DNA of 64,000 nt from Polaribacter sp. Q13. GTDB taxonomy: Bacteria > Bacteroidota > Bacteroidia > Flavobacteriales > Flavobacteriaceae. Numbering within the stretch: the first letter of the stretch is position 1; each line of letters opens with the position of its first letter. Under the pieces are notes generated by a model. The model searched no databases and was not told where the DNA came from. It worked only from the letters and a program-made list of their open reading frames with translations. Position numbers and translations under genes: made by a program. The stretch spans positions 578,001 through 642,000 of the forward strand of contig NZ_CP074436.1 of assembly GCF_016858305.2 (NCBI RefSeq), written 5' to 3'. Positions 17,345-25,828 of the stretch are shown here, one piece after another.

Positions 17345-18367
17345 TTATTTTTTTGAAGTTTCTCTAATAATCAAGTCAATATCCAATACCGTTTTAGATG
17401 GTTCTGTTGTTTTATTAGGATTTTTTAATTTGTCTAATAAAATTTCAGCTGCAAGTTGTCCAATTGTATTACTGTGTTGTTCTATACTAGAAATTGTTGG
17501 CGTAACTAAAGATGTAAACAATTCATTACTAAAGCCAACTAAGGCAATATCTTGTGGAATAGCGATGTTATTTTCTTTTAATACTTGTAATGCTCCTAGA
17601 GCAGCAAAATCACCTGCCGCATATACTGCGTCTGGTTTTTTATCTAATTTTAGAAATTGAGTCATAGCTTGTCGTCCATCTTCAATTTTTAAAGTACTTT
17701 CAATTATTAAATTATTTTCTATGGGTAGATTGTATTTTTTTAAGGCGTCTAAATACCCCTCTAATCGTTGGTTATAAATCCGCGTGTGTTTGTATCCACC
17801 TATATGTGCAATACGGCGGCAACCTTGTTTATAAAGGTGATCAATCACTTTAAAACTACTTTGATAATCATCAATACCAATATAATCGGCTTCTAATCTT
17901 TCATCACTTCTATCAAACATCACTAAAGGGATTCCTGTAGAAATTATTTTGTTATAATAGGTTAAATCTACAGTATCACTAGCCATAGAAGCTATTATGC
18001 CGCAAACTTGCGTATCGATTAAAGCATCAATATTTCGGCATTCTTTTTCAAAAGATTCGTTAGATTGGGTCATTATTATATTGTACCCTTCTTTATTTAA
18101 AACATCTTCTAGTTTTTCTACAACAGAAGAGAAGAAGTTACTTTTAGCTCTTGGAATAATTACTCCAATTAAATTACTCCGGCCTTTTCGTAAGGCACTA
18201 GCTAATAAATTAGGTTGGTAGTTTAGTTCTCTCGCTTTTTCTTTTACCGCTTTTTTAGTGGCGTCGCTAATTCTAGGATGATTATTTAGCGCTTTGGAAA
18301 CCCCGGATGGCGTTAAATTTAATGCCTCAGCTATATCTTTTAATGTTATTTTCTTTTTTTTATCCAA
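17345..18367 (-). CDS. LacI/GalR family transcriptional regulator
   Basis: A 340-residue regulator. The N-terminal helix-turn-helix (ITLKDIAEALNLTPSGVSKALNNHPRIS, about 7-34) is followed by the hinge helix segment (PNLLASALRKGRS) and a periplasmic-binding-protein-like sensor domain (LIGVIIP, GIPLVMFDRSD, RIAHIGGY, PDAVYAAGDFAALGAL, ALVGFSNE) to residue 340. It is transcribed away from the dehydrogenase at 18509. The shared gap contains two identical perfect palindromes, so it probably represses itself and the catabolic operon until a fucose-related ligand binds. The ligand is inferred from neighbours only. Confidence 0.93.
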   Translation of the reverse strand: MDKKKKITLKDIAEALNLTPSGVSKALNNHPRISDATKKAVKEKARELNYQPNLLASALRKGRSNLIGVIIPRAKSNFFSSVVEKLEDVLNKEGYNIIMTQSNESFEKECRNIDALIDTQVCGIIASMASDTVDLTYYNKIISTGIPLVMFDRSDERLEADYIGIDDYQSSFKVIDHLYKQGCRRIAHIGGYKHTRIYNQRLEGYLDALKKYNLPIENNLIIESTLKIEDGRQAMTQFLKLDKKPDAVYAAGDFAALGALQVLKENNIAIPQDIALVGFSNELFTSLVTPTISSIEQHSNTIGQLAAEILLDKLKNPNKTTEPSKTVLDIDLIIRETSKK

Positions 18368-18383
18368 AAAAAATGTATAAGTT

Positions 18384-18401
18384 TGTTCAATCGATTGAAC
18401 A
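18384..18401 (+). promoter_or_regulatory. LacI operator, copy 1
   Basis: TGTTCAATCGATTGAACA is a perfect 18-bp palindrome with central CG, 17 bases upstream of the LacI start codon. The same sequence recurs at 18473. LacI-family regulators bind such even, CG-centred palindromes. Confidence 0.8.
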
Positions 18402-18472
18402 AATATAGTTTTTAATTAAAAATATATCGATATGAAAGGAAAGAAAGTTATAAAACTTTTTTTTTAACGAAC

Positions 18473-18490
18473 TGTTCAATCGATTGAACA
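18473..18490 (+). promoter_or_regulatory. LacI operator, copy 2
   Basis: The second identical copy of TGTTCAATCGATTGAACA, 18 bases before the dehydrogenase ATG at 18509. The two copies are centred 89 bases apart, about 8.5 helical turns, which would permit looping by a tetramer or independent control of each promoter. Confidence 0.8.
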
Positions 18491-18508
18491 ATAAAATTAT
18501 TGATAGAT

Positions 18509-19528
18509 ATGAAATACATCGTTTGTGAAAAGCCAGGAGAATTCCTTTTAAAAGAAAAAGAAGCTCCAATAAGAAAAGAAGGAGAAGCATTATTACAGAT
18601 TAACAAAGTAGGAATTTGTGGTACGGATTTACATGCATATGCAGGTAACCAAGCATTTTTTACATATCCAAGAATTTTAGGACACGAATTGGCGTCTGTG
18701 GTTTTAGAAATAGGCGAAAATGAAAGCGGAATTAAAGCTGGAGACAAAGTAGTTGTAATGCCTTATATAAGTTGTGGAACTTGTATTGCGTGTAGAAATG
18801 GTAAAACTAATTGTTGTACCAATATTTCTGTATTAGGTGTTCATGGAGATGGAGGAATGCAAGAGCAAATTACGGTTCCTGCTAATATTTTAATAAAAGC
18901 TAATCACCTTTCAGATAATGAAATGGCTATTGTAGAACCTTTGGCAATTGGTGCACATGCAGTTAGAAGAGCAGCCATTCAAAAAGGAGAAATTGTTGCC
19001 GTAGTAGGAGCAGGACCAATTGGAATTGGAATTATGAAATTAGCTCAAATAGCAGGTGCAAAAGTAATTGCTATAGACATGAATGAAGAACGTTTGCAAT
19101 ATGCTAAAGAAAAAATTGGTGTAGATTATATTGTAAAAGCAGGAGAAAATGCTGTTGAAGAAATTTCTAAAATTACAAACGGAGATTTATGTACTGCAGT
19201 TTTTGATGCTTCAGGAAATAAATACGCTATAGAAGCATGTCCGAATTATATGTCTCACGGTGGACGTTTTGTTTTGGTAGGATTGTCTAAAGGAGAATTA
19301 ACGTATACGCATCCAAAGATACATGCAAAAGAAATGACTTTAATGTGCAGTAGAAATGCAACTACAGAAGATTTTGAACATGTTATTAATGTGTTAGATC
19401 AATTTCCTACGGATTCATTTATTACGCATTCTGTTCCTTTTACAGAAATGATTCAGAATTTTGATAGTTGGTTAGATCCAAAAACAGGAGTTATAAAAGC
19501 AACAGTAAGTTTTAATTCAGAAAAATAA
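18509..19528 (+). CDS. Zinc-dependent medium-chain alcohol/sugar dehydrogenase
   Basis: A 339-residue MDR dehydrogenase. The ATG at 18509 is preferred over an upstream TTG at 18500 because MKYIVCEKPGEF is the usual N-terminus. CGTDLHAY and GHELASVV supply the catalytic zinc ligands (Cys, His, Glu), and the C-x2-C-x2-C-x7-C cluster in SCGTCIACRNGKTNCC is the structural zinc site. VGAGPIGIGIMKLAQ is the NAD(P) Rossmann motif. It heads the catabolic operon, directly abutting the UxaA-type gene, and sits behind a LacI operator. Role inferred from context: oxidation of L-fucose or of a deoxy-keto-acid intermediate. L-galactose or galactonate-type substrates are alternatives. Confidence 0.85.
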   Translation: MKYIVCEKPGEFLLKEKEAPIRKEGEALLQINKVGICGTDLHAYAGNQAFFTYPRILGHELASVVLEIGENESGIKAGDKVVVMPYISCGTCIACRNGKTNCCTNISVLGVHGDGGMQEQITVPANILIKANHLSDNEMAIVEPLAIGAHAVRRAAIQKGEIVAVVGAGPIGIGIMKLAQIAGAKVIAIDMNEERLQYAKEKIGVDYIVKAGENAVEEISKITNGDLCTAVFDASGNKYAIEACPNYMSHGGRFVLVGLSKGELTYTHPKIHAKEMTLMCSRNATTEDFEHVINVLDQFPTDSFITHSVPFTEMIQNFDSWLDPKTGVIKATVSFNSEK

Positions 19529-21181
19529 ATGTCTAAGAATTACGTACAAATAGATCCTAAGGATAATATTATAGTTGCCATAACTCCTTTAGAAAAAGGA
19601 ATGGTAACAGATGTTGCTGGAAAAAAAGTTGTTTTAAAAGAAAACATCAAACAGAAACATAAATATGCATTAAACGATTTTAATGTTGACGATGAAATTT
19701 ATATGTATGGTGTGTTAATTGGTAAAGCAATGAAACCTATTTTAGAAGGCTGCGCCATTACCATAGAGAATGTAAAGCATGCATCAGCAGAATATAATGA
19801 TGCAAAAGAAAAATTTACTTGGACTGCTCCAGATGCATCAAACTTTAAGGACAGAACTTTTAACGGATTTCATAGAGAAGACGGAAAAGTAGGAACAGCT
19901 AATTATTGGTTGGTAATTCCTTTAACTTTTTGTGAAAACAGAAATGTTGATGTACTAGAAGGTGCGCTTACTGAGAAATTAGGGTATGAAACCAAGAAGG
20001 ATTTTGCTGTAGATACAGATGCTTTAATCAAACAATATAAAGCAGGAGCTTCTAATGACGAAATTTTTAATACACCTATCATTACTACAAAAGAAGAATT
20101 GTCTAAAAATAGATTGTTTCCGAATGTAGATGGAATTAAGTTTTTAAAACACGATGGTGGTTGTGGCGGAATTCGTCAAGATTCTGAAACTTTATGCAAA
20201 TTATTAGCCGGTTATATTACCAACCCTAATGTTGCAGGTGCTACTATTTTTAGTTTGGGTTGCCAAAATGCACAAATTAGCATGTTACAAGATGCTATTG
20301 ATGCAATTGCACCAAACAATACAAAACCTGTTCATTATCTAGAACAACAACAAAGTGCTAGTGAAAGACATTTAATAGAAGAAGCGGTTAAACATACTTT
20401 TTTAGGTTTGGTTGATGCGAATAAATTAGTCCGTAAACCAGCTCCATTAAGCAAACTTGTTTTAGGTTTAGAATGTGGTGGTTCAGACGGATTTTCAGGA
20501 ATCTCTGCAAATCCTGCTTTAGGATATGCTTCTGATTTATTGGTTGCATTGGGCGGAAGTCCTGTGTTATCAGAATTCCCGGAATTGAATGGAGTTGAGC
20601 AAGAAATGATTACAAGATGTAATACGGAAAAGGATTCTAAAAAATTCTATGATTTAATGAGAGCGTATTCAGCATCTGCTGTCGCTGTTGGATCTGGTTT
20701 TGAAAATAATCCATCACCAGGAAACATTAAAGATGGTTTAATTACCGATGCAATGAAATCTGCAGGAGCCGCTAAAAAAGGAGGGACCTCGCCAGTTGTA
20801 GAAGTATTAGATTATACAGAACAAGTTACAAAACCTGGTTTAAACTTATTATGTACACCAGGAAACGACGTAGAATCTACTACTGGTTTAGTTGGTTCTG
20901 GTTGTAATGTGGTTGTTTTTACCACAGGATTGGGAACTCCAACCGGAAACCCAGTTGCACCGGTTTTAAAAATGTCTAGTAATACCAATTTATACGAACG
21001 TATGAATGATATTATTGATATTAACGCAGGAACTGTAATTACCGGAGAAGACTCTATTGAGTCTATGGGTGAAAAAATTCTAGATCATATTATTAGAGTG
21101 GCAAGTGGAATTACACCATCGAAAGCAGTTTTACACGGAAATAACGATTTTATTCCTTGGAAAAGAGGCGTTTCATTATAA
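19529..21181 (+). CDS. UxaA-type altronate/sugar-acid dehydratase
   Basis: A 550-residue full-length UxaA-family protein. An N-terminal SAF-like domain (about 1-95) is followed by the dehydratase core with NGFHREDGKVGTANYWLV, KHDGGCGGIRQDSETLCKL, LGLECGGSDGFSGISANPA and a C-terminal GSGCNVVVFTTGLGTPTGNP region. Family members dehydrate D-altronate or galactarate. In the C. jejuni fucose locus a UxaA homologue is assigned as L-fuconate dehydratase giving 2-keto-3-deoxy-L-fuconate, the role suggested here by FucP, the lactonase and the fucosidase nearby. It starts right after the dehydrogenase stop. A large hairpin follows before the next gene. Confidence 0.88.
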   Translation: MSKNYVQIDPKDNIIVAITPLEKGMVTDVAGKKVVLKENIKQKHKYALNDFNVDDEIYMYGVLIGKAMKPILEGCAITIENVKHASAEYNDAKEKFTWTAPDASNFKDRTFNGFHREDGKVGTANYWLVIPLTFCENRNVDVLEGALTEKLGYETKKDFAVDTDALIKQYKAGASNDEIFNTPIITTKEELSKNRLFPNVDGIKFLKHDGGCGGIRQDSETLCKLLAGYITNPNVAGATIFSLGCQNAQISMLQDAIDAIAPNNTKPVHYLEQQQSASERHLIEEAVKHTFLGLVDANKLVRKPAPLSKLVLGLECGGSDGFSGISANPALGYASDLLVALGGSPVLSEFPELNGVEQEMITRCNTEKDSKKFYDLMRAYSASAVAVGSGFENNPSPGNIKDGLITDAMKSAGAAKKGGTSPVVEVLDYTEQVTKPGLNLLCTPGNDVESTTGLVGSGCNVVVFTTGLGTPTGNPVAPVLKMSSNTNLYERMNDIIDINAGTVITGEDSIESMGEKILDHIIRVASGITPSKAVLHGNNDFIPWKRGVSL

Positions 21182-21242
21182 AATGGCTTTTTGCTATTGG
21201 CCTTTAGCCATTGGCAAAAAACATAAAAAAACAAAAATTTAG

Positions 21243-21292
21243 ACCAACAAGGTTATATACTGAAATAAATTCAGCACAAGAACCTTGTTGGT
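21243..21292 (+). repeat. Nested inverted repeat between uxaA-like and uxaB-like genes
   Basis: ACCAACAAGGTT (21243) and AACCTTGTTGGT (21281) are perfect 12-base complements. Inside the loop CTGAA and TTCAG form a second stem. No T run follows, so an RNA-processing or stability element is as likely as a terminator. A weaker hairpin lies just upstream (TTTTGC...GCAAAA, near 21189-21222). Confidence 0.6.
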
Positions 21293-21317
21293 TACTTAGC
21301 AAAATCACAATTACCAA

Positions 21318-22754
21318 ATGAACAATTTAAGCAGAAGTACCGTAAAAGCAAATACTTATACAGAACGAATAATACAATTTGGAGAAGGTAATTTTTTAAG
21401 AGCCTTTGCAAATTGGATGATTCATGAAATGAATAAACAAGCTAATTTTGATGCTGGTGTTGTTGCGATTCAGCCAATTAATCAAGGTTTAATTAAAATG
21501 TTAAACGATCAAGATGGATTGTACACGTTATATTTAAACGGAATTAAAAACGGAAAAGCAATTAGTGAACATCAAATTATCGATTGTATTCAAAGAGGAA
21601 TCAATCCGTATGAAAACCCTTCAGATTATTTAGCGGTTGCAGAAAATCCTGATTTAAGATTCATGATTTCAAATACCACAGAAGCTGGTATTGCGTATAA
21701 TGCAGATGATAAATTAGACGATGCTCCACAAAGTAGTTTTCCAGGGAAATTAACAGCCTTATTATACAAGAGATTCCAAACTTTTGGAGGTGCATCAGAC
21801 AAAGGATTGATTTTAATTCCTTGTGAATTGATTAATGACAACGGAGCAAACCTAAAAAAAATAATTTTACAATATGCAGATGATTGGGCTTTAGGCGCTG
21901 AGTTTGTTGAGTGGATAAATGAAGATAATATTTTCTGTAATACATTAGTTGATAGAATTGTACCAGGATATCCAAGAGATAAAATGGATGCAATTACGGC
22001 GGAATTAGGGTACAAAGATAATTTGGTTGTAGAAGGAGAGCAATTCCACTTGTGGGTAATTGAAGCACCAGCAGCTGTAAAAGAAGAAATTCCAGCAGAA
22101 ATGTGCGGATTAAATGTTGTTTTTACAGACAATCAAGAACCATACAGAACACGTAAAGTAAGAATCTTAAACGGAGCGCATACAAGTTTAGTGCCTGTTG
22201 GATATTTATACGGAATAGATAAAGTACGCGAATCTTTAGAAGATGAAGTTGTAGGTAAATTTTTAAAGGACGCCATCTTTGAAGAAATTTGTCCGACACT
22301 AGATTTATCAAAAGAAGAATTAGATCAATTTTCTAATGATGTTTTAGACCGTTTTAGAAACCCTTATTTAGAGCATGCTTTAATGAGTATTTCTTTAAAC
22401 TCAACTTCTAAATATAAGACAAGAGTATTGCCTTCAGTTTTAGAATACATCAAAAGAAAAAATAAAAATCCAGAACATTTATTATTCTCTTTAGCGGCAT
22501 TAATTGCTTTTTATAAAGGGGAAAGAGGTACAGAAACGTACGAAGTAAAAGATGATCAATCTGCTTTAGATTTCTTTGCAACACAATGGGCAACAGGAAA
22601 TCCTGCATCAATTGTAAAAGCAACTTTAGCAAATACAGATTTCTGGGGAACAGATTTAACTCAGTATGACGGTTTAGAAGCAATTTTGACAAAGAACTTA
22701 GAAGGTATTATTAAAAACGGAATGAAAGCAACATTAGATGCTTTTGTAAAATAG
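21318..22754 (+). CDS. UxaB-type tagaturonate reductase / mannitol dehydrogenase family
   Basis: A 478-residue polyol/sugar-acid dehydrogenase of the long-chain mannitol dehydrogenase family. IIQFGEGNFLRAFANWMIHEMN (about 18-40) is the nucleotide-binding start used by UxaB, and RKVRILNGAHTSLVPVGYLYG (about 277-297) carries the conserved catalytic Lys/Asn region. Known UxaB enzymes reduce D-tagaturonate to D-altronate with NADH. Beside a UxaA-type protein this would suit hexuronate breakdown, but the isomerase UxaC is absent and neighbours point to fucose, so it may act on another keto-acid. It is separated from the upstream gene by a 137-base gap with hairpins and followed closely by the lactonase. 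Confidence 0.85.
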   Translation: MNNLSRSTVKANTYTERIIQFGEGNFLRAFANWMIHEMNKQANFDAGVVAIQPINQGLIKMLNDQDGLYTLYLNGIKNGKAISEHQIIDCIQRGINPYENPSDYLAVAENPDLRFMISNTTEAGIAYNADDKLDDAPQSSFPGKLTALLYKRFQTFGGASDKGLILIPCELINDNGANLKKIILQYADDWALGAEFVEWINEDNIFCNTLVDRIVPGYPRDKMDAITAELGYKDNLVVEGEQFHLWVIEAPAAVKEEIPAEMCGLNVVFTDNQEPYRTRKVRILNGAHTSLVPVGYLYGIDKVRESLEDEVVGKFLKDAIFEEICPTLDLSKEELDQFSNDVLDRFRNPYLEHALMSISLNSTSKYKTRVLPSVLEYIKRKNKNPEHLLFSLAALIAFYKGERGTETYEVKDDQSALDFFATQWATGNPASIVKATLANTDFWGTDLTQYDGLEAILTKNLEGIIKNGMKATLDAFVK

Positions 22755-22765
22755 TTTTAAGCAGT

Positions 22766-23596
22766 ATGACAATAGATTCACATCAACATTTTTGGAAATA
22801 TGAAGCTGTAAAACACAGTTGGATAGACGATGAAATGTCTGTTATTCGTAGAGATTTTTTACCTTCAGATTTATCTAAAGTATACAAAGAAAACGGTATT
22901 GATGGTTGTGTTGCTGTTCAGGCAGACCAAACTTTAGAAGAAACCAATTTTTTAATCGACTTAGCGGCAGAAAACAGCTTTATAAAAGGAATTGTTGGTT
23001 GGGTAGATTTACGTGCAGAAAACATAGAAGAAGTTCTAGAAAAATACAGTAAAAACACTATTGTAAAAGGTTTTAGGCATGTTGTTCAAGGAGAAGCGGA
23101 TCATAATTTTTTATTACGTCCAAACTTTTTAAGAGGAATTACAGCCTTAGAAAAATACAATTTTACGTACGATATTTTGGTGTTTCCTCATCAATTAGGC
23201 GCTGTTTTAGAATTTGTACAACGTTTTCCAAATCAGAAATTTGTGATAGATCATATTGCAAAACCATATATAAAAGATGGTTTTTTTGACGGATGGGCTT
23301 TACAAATGAAAGAAATAGCAACGTATAAAAATGTGCTTTGCAAAGTATCAGGAATGATTACAGAAGCAGATTACAACACATGGACAGAGGCACAATTAAA
23401 CCCTTATTTAGAGGTGGTTTTTAATGCGTTTGGTACTAATAGAACCATGTTTGGTTCTGATTGGCCAGTTTGTTTGGTGGCAGGTAATTACACAGAAGTA
23501 AAAAATATAGTAACAAATTATATAAGCAAATTTTCTGAAGCTGAACAAAAAGCTATTATGGGAGAAAATGCTATTGATTTTTACAACATAAAATAA
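22766..23596 (+). CDS. Amidohydrolase family lactonase (probable L-fuconolactonase)
   Basis: A 276-residue amidohydrolase-2 family enzyme. IDSHQHFW (3-10) gives the metal-binding His-x-His, and later blocks are VGWVDLRA, GFRHVVQGE, FVIDHIAKPYI and MFGSDWPVCL, whose Asp is the usual catalytic or metal ligand. Close family members hydrolyse L-fucono-1,5-lactone or L-rhamnono-lactone to the acid, including the C. jejuni fucose-locus enzyme. No signal peptide, so cytoplasmic. It lies 11 bases after the UxaB gene and 6 bases before the SDR gene. Confidence 0.85.
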   Translation: MTIDSHQHFWKYEAVKHSWIDDEMSVIRRDFLPSDLSKVYKENGIDGCVAVQADQTLEETNFLIDLAAENSFIKGIVGWVDLRAENIEEVLEKYSKNTIVKGFRHVVQGEADHNFLLRPNFLRGITALEKYNFTYDILVFPHQLGAVLEFVQRFPNQKFVIDHIAKPYIKDGFFDGWALQMKEIATYKNVLCKVSGMITEADYNTWTEAQLNPYLEVVFNAFGTNRTMFGSDWPVCLVAGNYTEVKNIVTNYISKFSEAEQKAIMGENAIDFYNIK

Positions 23597-23602
23597 CACA
23601 AA

Positions 23603-24394
23603 ATGGATTTAGGATTAAAAGGAAAAGTTGTTGTTATCACGGGAGCAGCAGGAATTAAAGGAAGTATTGGGGAAACAATTTTACAACATTTAGCTGCAGA
23701 AGGAGCAATACCAGCCATTATAGATAGAAATGATAGAGGTTTTGGATATGCAGAAGAATTACAAGCAAAAGGAATTGATGCTATTTTTTGTAAAACGGAT
23801 GTAACAAACCCAGATCAGATAGAAAGCGCTATTAAAACAATTACAGAAAAATATGGTAAAATTGATGCTGTAATTAATAATGTTGGTGTTAATGATGGTG
23901 TTGGTTTAGACGCTTCTTACGAAGATTTTATGTGGTCTTTAAAATTGAACATGGTGAGTTACTTTTTAGTAGTAAAACATGCTTTGCCATTTTTAAAAAC
24001 ATCCAAAGGAAATATTTTAAACATTGGTTCTAAAGTAGGATTAACAGGTCAGGGAGGAACTTCTGGTTATGCTGCTTCTAAAGGAGGAGTTTTAGGTTTA
24101 ACAAGAGAATGGGCTGTAGATTTAATCAAATATAGAATTCGTTCTAATGCAATTATTATAGCAGAAAGTTGGACGCCTGCTTATGAGGCTTGGATTAAAA
24201 CTTTAGAAAACGGAGAAGAAAAACTAAAATCTATTGTAAAGAAAATTCCATTAGAAAATAGAATGACAACTCCCGCAGAAATTGCAGATCAATGTTTGTT
24301 TACAATCTCAGAAAAATCATCACATACAACAGGTCAGTTTATAGCTGTTGATGGAGGTTATGTAAACTTAGATCGATCTTTATTATCAGAATAG
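23603..24394 (+). CDS. Short-chain dehydrogenase (probable L-fucose or keto-deoxyfuconate dehydrogenase)
   Basis: A 263-residue classical SDR. GKVVVITGAAGIKGSIGE (about 6-23) is the nucleotide-binding glycine motif, here enlarged, NNVGVND the structural NNxG motif, and YAASKGG (about 155) the catalytic Tyr-x3-Lys. In C. jejuni a comparable SDR (FucX) oxidises L-fucose to the lactone. In other organisms SDRs of this locus act on 2-keto-3-deoxy-L-fuconate. With both an MDR and an SDR present here, which takes which step is open. It is the last gene before a terminator-like hairpin. Confidence 0.85.
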   Translation: MDLGLKGKVVVITGAAGIKGSIGETILQHLAAEGAIPAIIDRNDRGFGYAEELQAKGIDAIFCKTDVTNPDQIESAIKTITEKYGKIDAVINNVGVNDGVGLDASYEDFMWSLKLNMVSYFLVVKHALPFLKTSKGNILNIGSKVGLTGQGGTSGYAASKGGVLGLTREWAVDLIKYRIRSNAIIIAESWTPAYEAWIKTLENGEEKLKSIVKKIPLENRMTTPAEIADQCLFTISEKSSHTTGQFIAVDGGYVNLDRSLLSE

Positions 24395-24396
24395 AA

Positions 24397-24430
24397 CATT
24401 TGTTATACAATATAAGACAATATGGACCTA
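24397..24430 (+). promoter_or_regulatory. Putative promoter/operator of fucP
   Basis: ATTTGTTATACAATATAAGA from 24398, followed by CAATATGG, resembles the modules before the fucosidase (15596) and sulfatase (13443) with one inserted base. It lies about 70-95 bases before the fucP start and overlaps the hairpin at 24414. Confidence 0.45.
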
Positions 24431-24450
24431 GAGTTTGTATTGTCTTTTTT
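24414..24450 (+). terminator. Terminator between SDR gene and fucP
   Basis: AAGACAATA and TATTGTCTT form a 9-bp stem, followed by six T. It would end the LacI-controlled operon, leaving fucP and the mutarotase on a separate transcript. Confidence 0.6.
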
Positions 24451-24495
24451 AATTTGCACCTATAAATTAACAACTAAACACTTTATTACATTATT

Positions 24496-25818
24496 ATGGA
24501 TAACAAAAATATACCTGTAGTAGCCAAGTCGGTTATAGTACCATTTATTTTGATTACTTCGCTTTTCGCTTTATGGGGATTTGCAAATGATATAACAAAC
24601 CCAATGGTTAGAGCTTTTCAAAAAGTATTAGAGCTTTCTAATGTTGAAGCTTCTTATGTGCAACTTGCTTTTTATGGTGGATATGGTTGTATGGCTATTC
24701 CTGCTGCTTTATTTGTCAATAGATTTTCATATAAAAAAGGTATTTTGGTAGGTTTAGCACTATACTCTATAGGTGCTCTATTATTTTTTCCTGCTGCGCA
24801 ATATGAAAGTTATGCATTCTTTTTAGCTTCATATTATATTTTAACTTTTGGATTGGCTTTTTTAGAAACTACTTCAAACCCATATATTTTATCAATGGGA
24901 GCAGAGGAAACAGCTACAAGACGTTTAAATTTTGCTCAAATGTTTAATCCAATGGGATCTATTGGAGGATTACTTATTGCTCAGAATTTTGTTTTAAATG
25001 CATTAAAATCTGATGATACTACTGCAGACGGAACTCCTATTTTTGATACATTATCAGAATCTGCTAAAACAGTTATTAAAACTTCTGATTTAGAAGTAAT
25101 ACGTAACCCTTATGTAATTTTAGGATTTGTTGTTTTGGCTTTTTTTATTATGATTTCTATATTAAAGATGCCAGAAAACAAAGACCAAGAAGTTACTGTT
25201 AACTTCTTTGATTCTGTTAAAAGATTATGGAAACAACCTAAATTTTCTTTTGGTGTAATTGCTCAAGTTTTTTATGTTGGAGCACAAATTATGTGTTGGA
25301 CTTATGTATACCAATATGCAGAAACTTTAGGAATAGACAGTAAATCTGCCGTTTGGTTTGGATTAGCTGGTTATATAGTCTTTTTATTAGGAAGAATGAT
25401 TGGTACTGCATTAATGAAAGATATTGATTCTGGTAAATTATTAATGTATTTTGCTATTGGAGCTTCGGTTACTACTGTTGGTGCAATTATCTTACCAGGA
25501 ACATCCGGTATTTATTCTCTAATTGCAACTTCTGTATTTATGTCTATCATGTTCCCTACTATTTATGGGATTGCTTTAGAAGGCCAAGGTCAAGATACTA
25601 AATTTGGAGCGGCCTTTTTAGTAATGGCAATTGTAGGTGGGGCTTTATTAACACCTCTTCAAGGAAGATTACTAGATTTAGGTGGTTCTGGATATGAAGA
25701 TGTTTCCTACTTAGGACTAACTGAAATGCGTTTTTCATTTTTAATAACACTTGTTTGTTTTGTTGTTATTGGCGTTTATGGAAGATTGGTATATTCAAAG
25801 TATAATAAACAAGCTTAA
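24496..25818 (+). CDS. fucP: FucP-type L-fucose:H+ symporter
   Basis: A 440-residue major facilitator of the FHS family with about 12 hydrophobic helices. LFALWGFANDITNPMV (about 19-34), the segment TFGLAFLETTSNPYILSMG (about 114-132) and RRLNFAQMFNPMGSIGG (about 138-154) are the family signature regions around the sugar-binding Asp/Glu sites of FucP. It would import free fucose released by the GH29 enzyme across the inner membrane. A RhaM-type mutarotase follows after 10 bases, a pairing also seen in fucose loci. Other FHS members carry glucose, galactose or N-acetylglucosamine, so fucose rests on context. Confidence 0.85.
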   Translation: MDNKNIPVVAKSVIVPFILITSLFALWGFANDITNPMVRAFQKVLELSNVEASYVQLAFYGGYGCMAIPAALFVNRFSYKKGILVGLALYSIGALLFFPAAQYESYAFFLASYYILTFGLAFLETTSNPYILSMGAEETATRRLNFAQMFNPMGSIGGLLIAQNFVLNALKSDDTTADGTPIFDTLSESAKTVIKTSDLEVIRNPYVILGFVVLAFFIMISILKMPENKDQEVTVNFFDSVKRLWKQPKFSFGVIAQVFYVGAQIMCWTYVYQYAETLGIDSKSAVWFGLAGYIVFLLGRMIGTALMKDIDSGKLLMYFAIGASVTTVGAIILPGTSGIYSLIATSVFMSIMFPTIYGIALEGQGQDTKFGAAFLVMAIVGGALLTPLQGRLLDLGGSGYEDVSYLGLTEMRFSFLITLVCFVVIGVYGRLVYSKYNKQA

Positions 25819-25828
25819 TTAAAAAAAA

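Noticed and set aside
21626..22132. A 168-residue minus-strand open frame inside the UxaB-type gene
   Set aside because: Serine-rich, low-complexity translation with no motif; the plus-strand frame has clear family motifs throughout.
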